Positions 22,209-23,069 of a DNA stretch of 23,069 nucleotides are shown piece after piece (the first letter of the stretch is position 1; each line of letters starts with the position of its first letter). The position numbers were made by a program, and so were the translations under genes. Source of the DNA: a virus; the IMG/VR virus record IMGVR_UViG_3300046411_000423, positions 1 to 23,069 of that record; one strand, written 5' to 3'. Under the pieces are notes generated by a model. It saw nothing but the letters and a program-made list of their open reading frames with translations, was not told the origin of the DNA and did no database searches.

Positions 22209-23069
22209 TTACCAAATGTGATATTCTCCTTTATTAGGATCTTGCAGCTGGGAAGTTAATGCATATCTAGCTGCATCTATTGCGTGATCTCCAGACATAG
22301 GGTTAGGCTTTTGTAGTGTGTTACCTTGTTTATCTTTCATCCAGACATAACCCTGAAGCTCTTTAATTAAGTTCTTTGATCTTTGTGTAACAAATATATT
22401 GTTTTGGTTTATAAGGTTTATTCCATAAACAATACTATCTCTTCCTTTTGTAACTGGAAAGACTTGATGACCATATGTATTTAACTCTGCTATTGTTTTA
22501 GGTTCAGCTGAATCTGCCCATAAGCTTCCTAGTATCTGATTGTTTTTAAGGTATTGGCTTATGTGTGAGTTTAACATTCCTTTTCTATAGAGTACCTCAT
22601 CAAATATGTATGCATCATCTAGTTTATATAGTGCTACTAATGCTGCTTCGTCTACTGAATATCCTAGATCTAATCCATGACATAATAACCTAGCATGAGG
22701 TGGTATAACATCTATTTGTTTCCAATCTGGAATACAAGCTCCTTCAAGTGTTCCTATCTCACCTAGTCCATATACTCTCCACCAATTAGCCCAATAAGAG
22801 CTTTTAGAAGCCTTTAGACGAGCTTTCTCTATTTCTTTGATAATACTATCAGGAAGTTCATTATTGTCCTTATAAGTTAATGTAATGAAGTCTGTATCTT
22901 CTGTATTGATTAATTCTTTATCTACCCAGAATAAATTCGTAGGATTATAATCAAGCCAAATATCTCCAGAGGTTCTTATTGATAATTGCTGGTAAGCTTC
23001 AAAGCTAACATTGTTACACTCATTAATAAATAGATCTGTTCTTCTAGAACCTCTTAACTTATCTGGTTG
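22209..23069 (-). CDS. terL: Terminase large subunit, 5' end off window
   Basis: 286 C-terminal residues are visible, open to the right edge. The first residues, QPDKLRGSRRTDLFINECNN, carry the Walker B-like hydrophobic-acidic stretch of the packaging ATPase (LFINEC), followed by the coupling region with SGDIWLDYNPTNLFWVDKEL. The nuclease domain then shows an RNase-H-like acidic triad: HGLDLGYSVDEAALVALYKL (first Asp near 22668), WADSAEPKTI (second, near 22515) and GDHAIDAARYAL (third, near 22275). This motor packages DNA through the portal and cuts it. The missing part should hold Walker A. The NEC-N active-site form is familiar from Bacteroidetes phage terminases. No small subunit is visible; it may lie to the right. 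Confidence 0.93.
   Translation of the reverse strand, partial: QPDKLRGSRRTDLFINECNNVSFEAYQQLSIRTSGDIWLDYNPTNLFWVDKELINTEDTDFITLTYKDNNELPDSIIKEIEKARLKASKSSYWANWWRVYGLGEIGTLEGACIPDWKQIDVIPPHARLLCHGLDLGYSVDEAALVALYKLDDAYIFDEVLYRKGMLNSHISQYLKNNQILGSLWADSAEPKTIAELNTYGHQVFPVTKGRDSIVYGINLINQNNIFVTQRSKNLIKELQGYVWMKDKQGNTLQKPNPMSGDHAIDAARYALTSQLQDPNKGEYHIW

Noticed and set aside
22171-22209. Sixth copy of the bipartite element after the terminase gene
   Set aside because: AACAAA and GATTGTTTAAAAAATG are present, but the boxes start 13 bases apart, not 19, and the ATG leads to a four-codon frame.
1-23069. Diversity-generating retroelement or CRISPR array
   Set aside because: No reverse transcriptase frame, no paired template/variable repeats with A-biased changes, and no regularly spaced short repeats. 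The repeats present are in-frame protein duplications.

Overview
The window is the structural (late) region of a tailed phage or prophage of a low-GC bacterium, most likely a marine or aquatic Flavobacteriia/Bacteroidetes host. The grounds are the very AT-rich sequence, TTA/AGA-rich codon use, A/T-rich translation starts without Shine-Dalgarno sites, and protein families I know from phages of that group. Every gene I can support is on the minus strand, so transcription runs from right (23069) to left (1). I see no integrase, replication gene, tRNA or CRISPR. The long tail-tape-measure and tail-tube genes imply a long-tailed phage; with no sheath gene seen, a siphovirus is likeliest.

Layout in transcription order: terminase large subunit (5' end off the right edge); a possible promoter and a structured-RNA candidate (22068-22149); two tiny membrane proteins and two small unknown genes, ended by a strong terminator. 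Next comes a tail block: a tail assembly chaperone with a probable -1 frameshift, tail-terminator-like and HK97-gp10-like neck proteins, a distal-tail-like protein, a 1594-residue tail protein with Ig-like, Cys-rich and poly-Thr segments, a DxD glycosyltransferase, a 46-residue protein and the tape measure. Then a head block: XkdF-like prohead protease, two small structural proteins, scaffold-like protein, major capsid protein, terminator, probable tail tube protein, terminator, a 115-residue structural protein, portal with a C-terminal extension and a connector. Last come a 36- and a 54-residue protein, a short fibre protein, a fibre-associated protein and a LamG-containing fibre whose 3' end leaves the window.

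Four observations stand out. (1) A hidden 86-codon frame with no ATG or GTG overlaps the chaperone gene, opens at a T9 slippery tract, and ends in an ATGA overlap with the next gene: the classic tail-chaperone frameshift arrangement. (2) Five genes carry the same bipartite element, AACAAA-N13-TATTGTAATAnTATG, at an identical distance from the start codon; two follow directly after terminators and all five stand at module heads. This looks like an undescribed late promoter making leaderless mRNAs. (3) A structured-RNA candidate with two mutually exclusive helices lies after the terminase gene. (4) A glycosyltransferase gene sits directly after the gene for a tail protein with mucin-like Thr tracts. 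The gene order is also unusual: tail genes precede head genes, and portal follows capsid. Four short genes (32-54 residues) appear to fill most of the apparent gaps.
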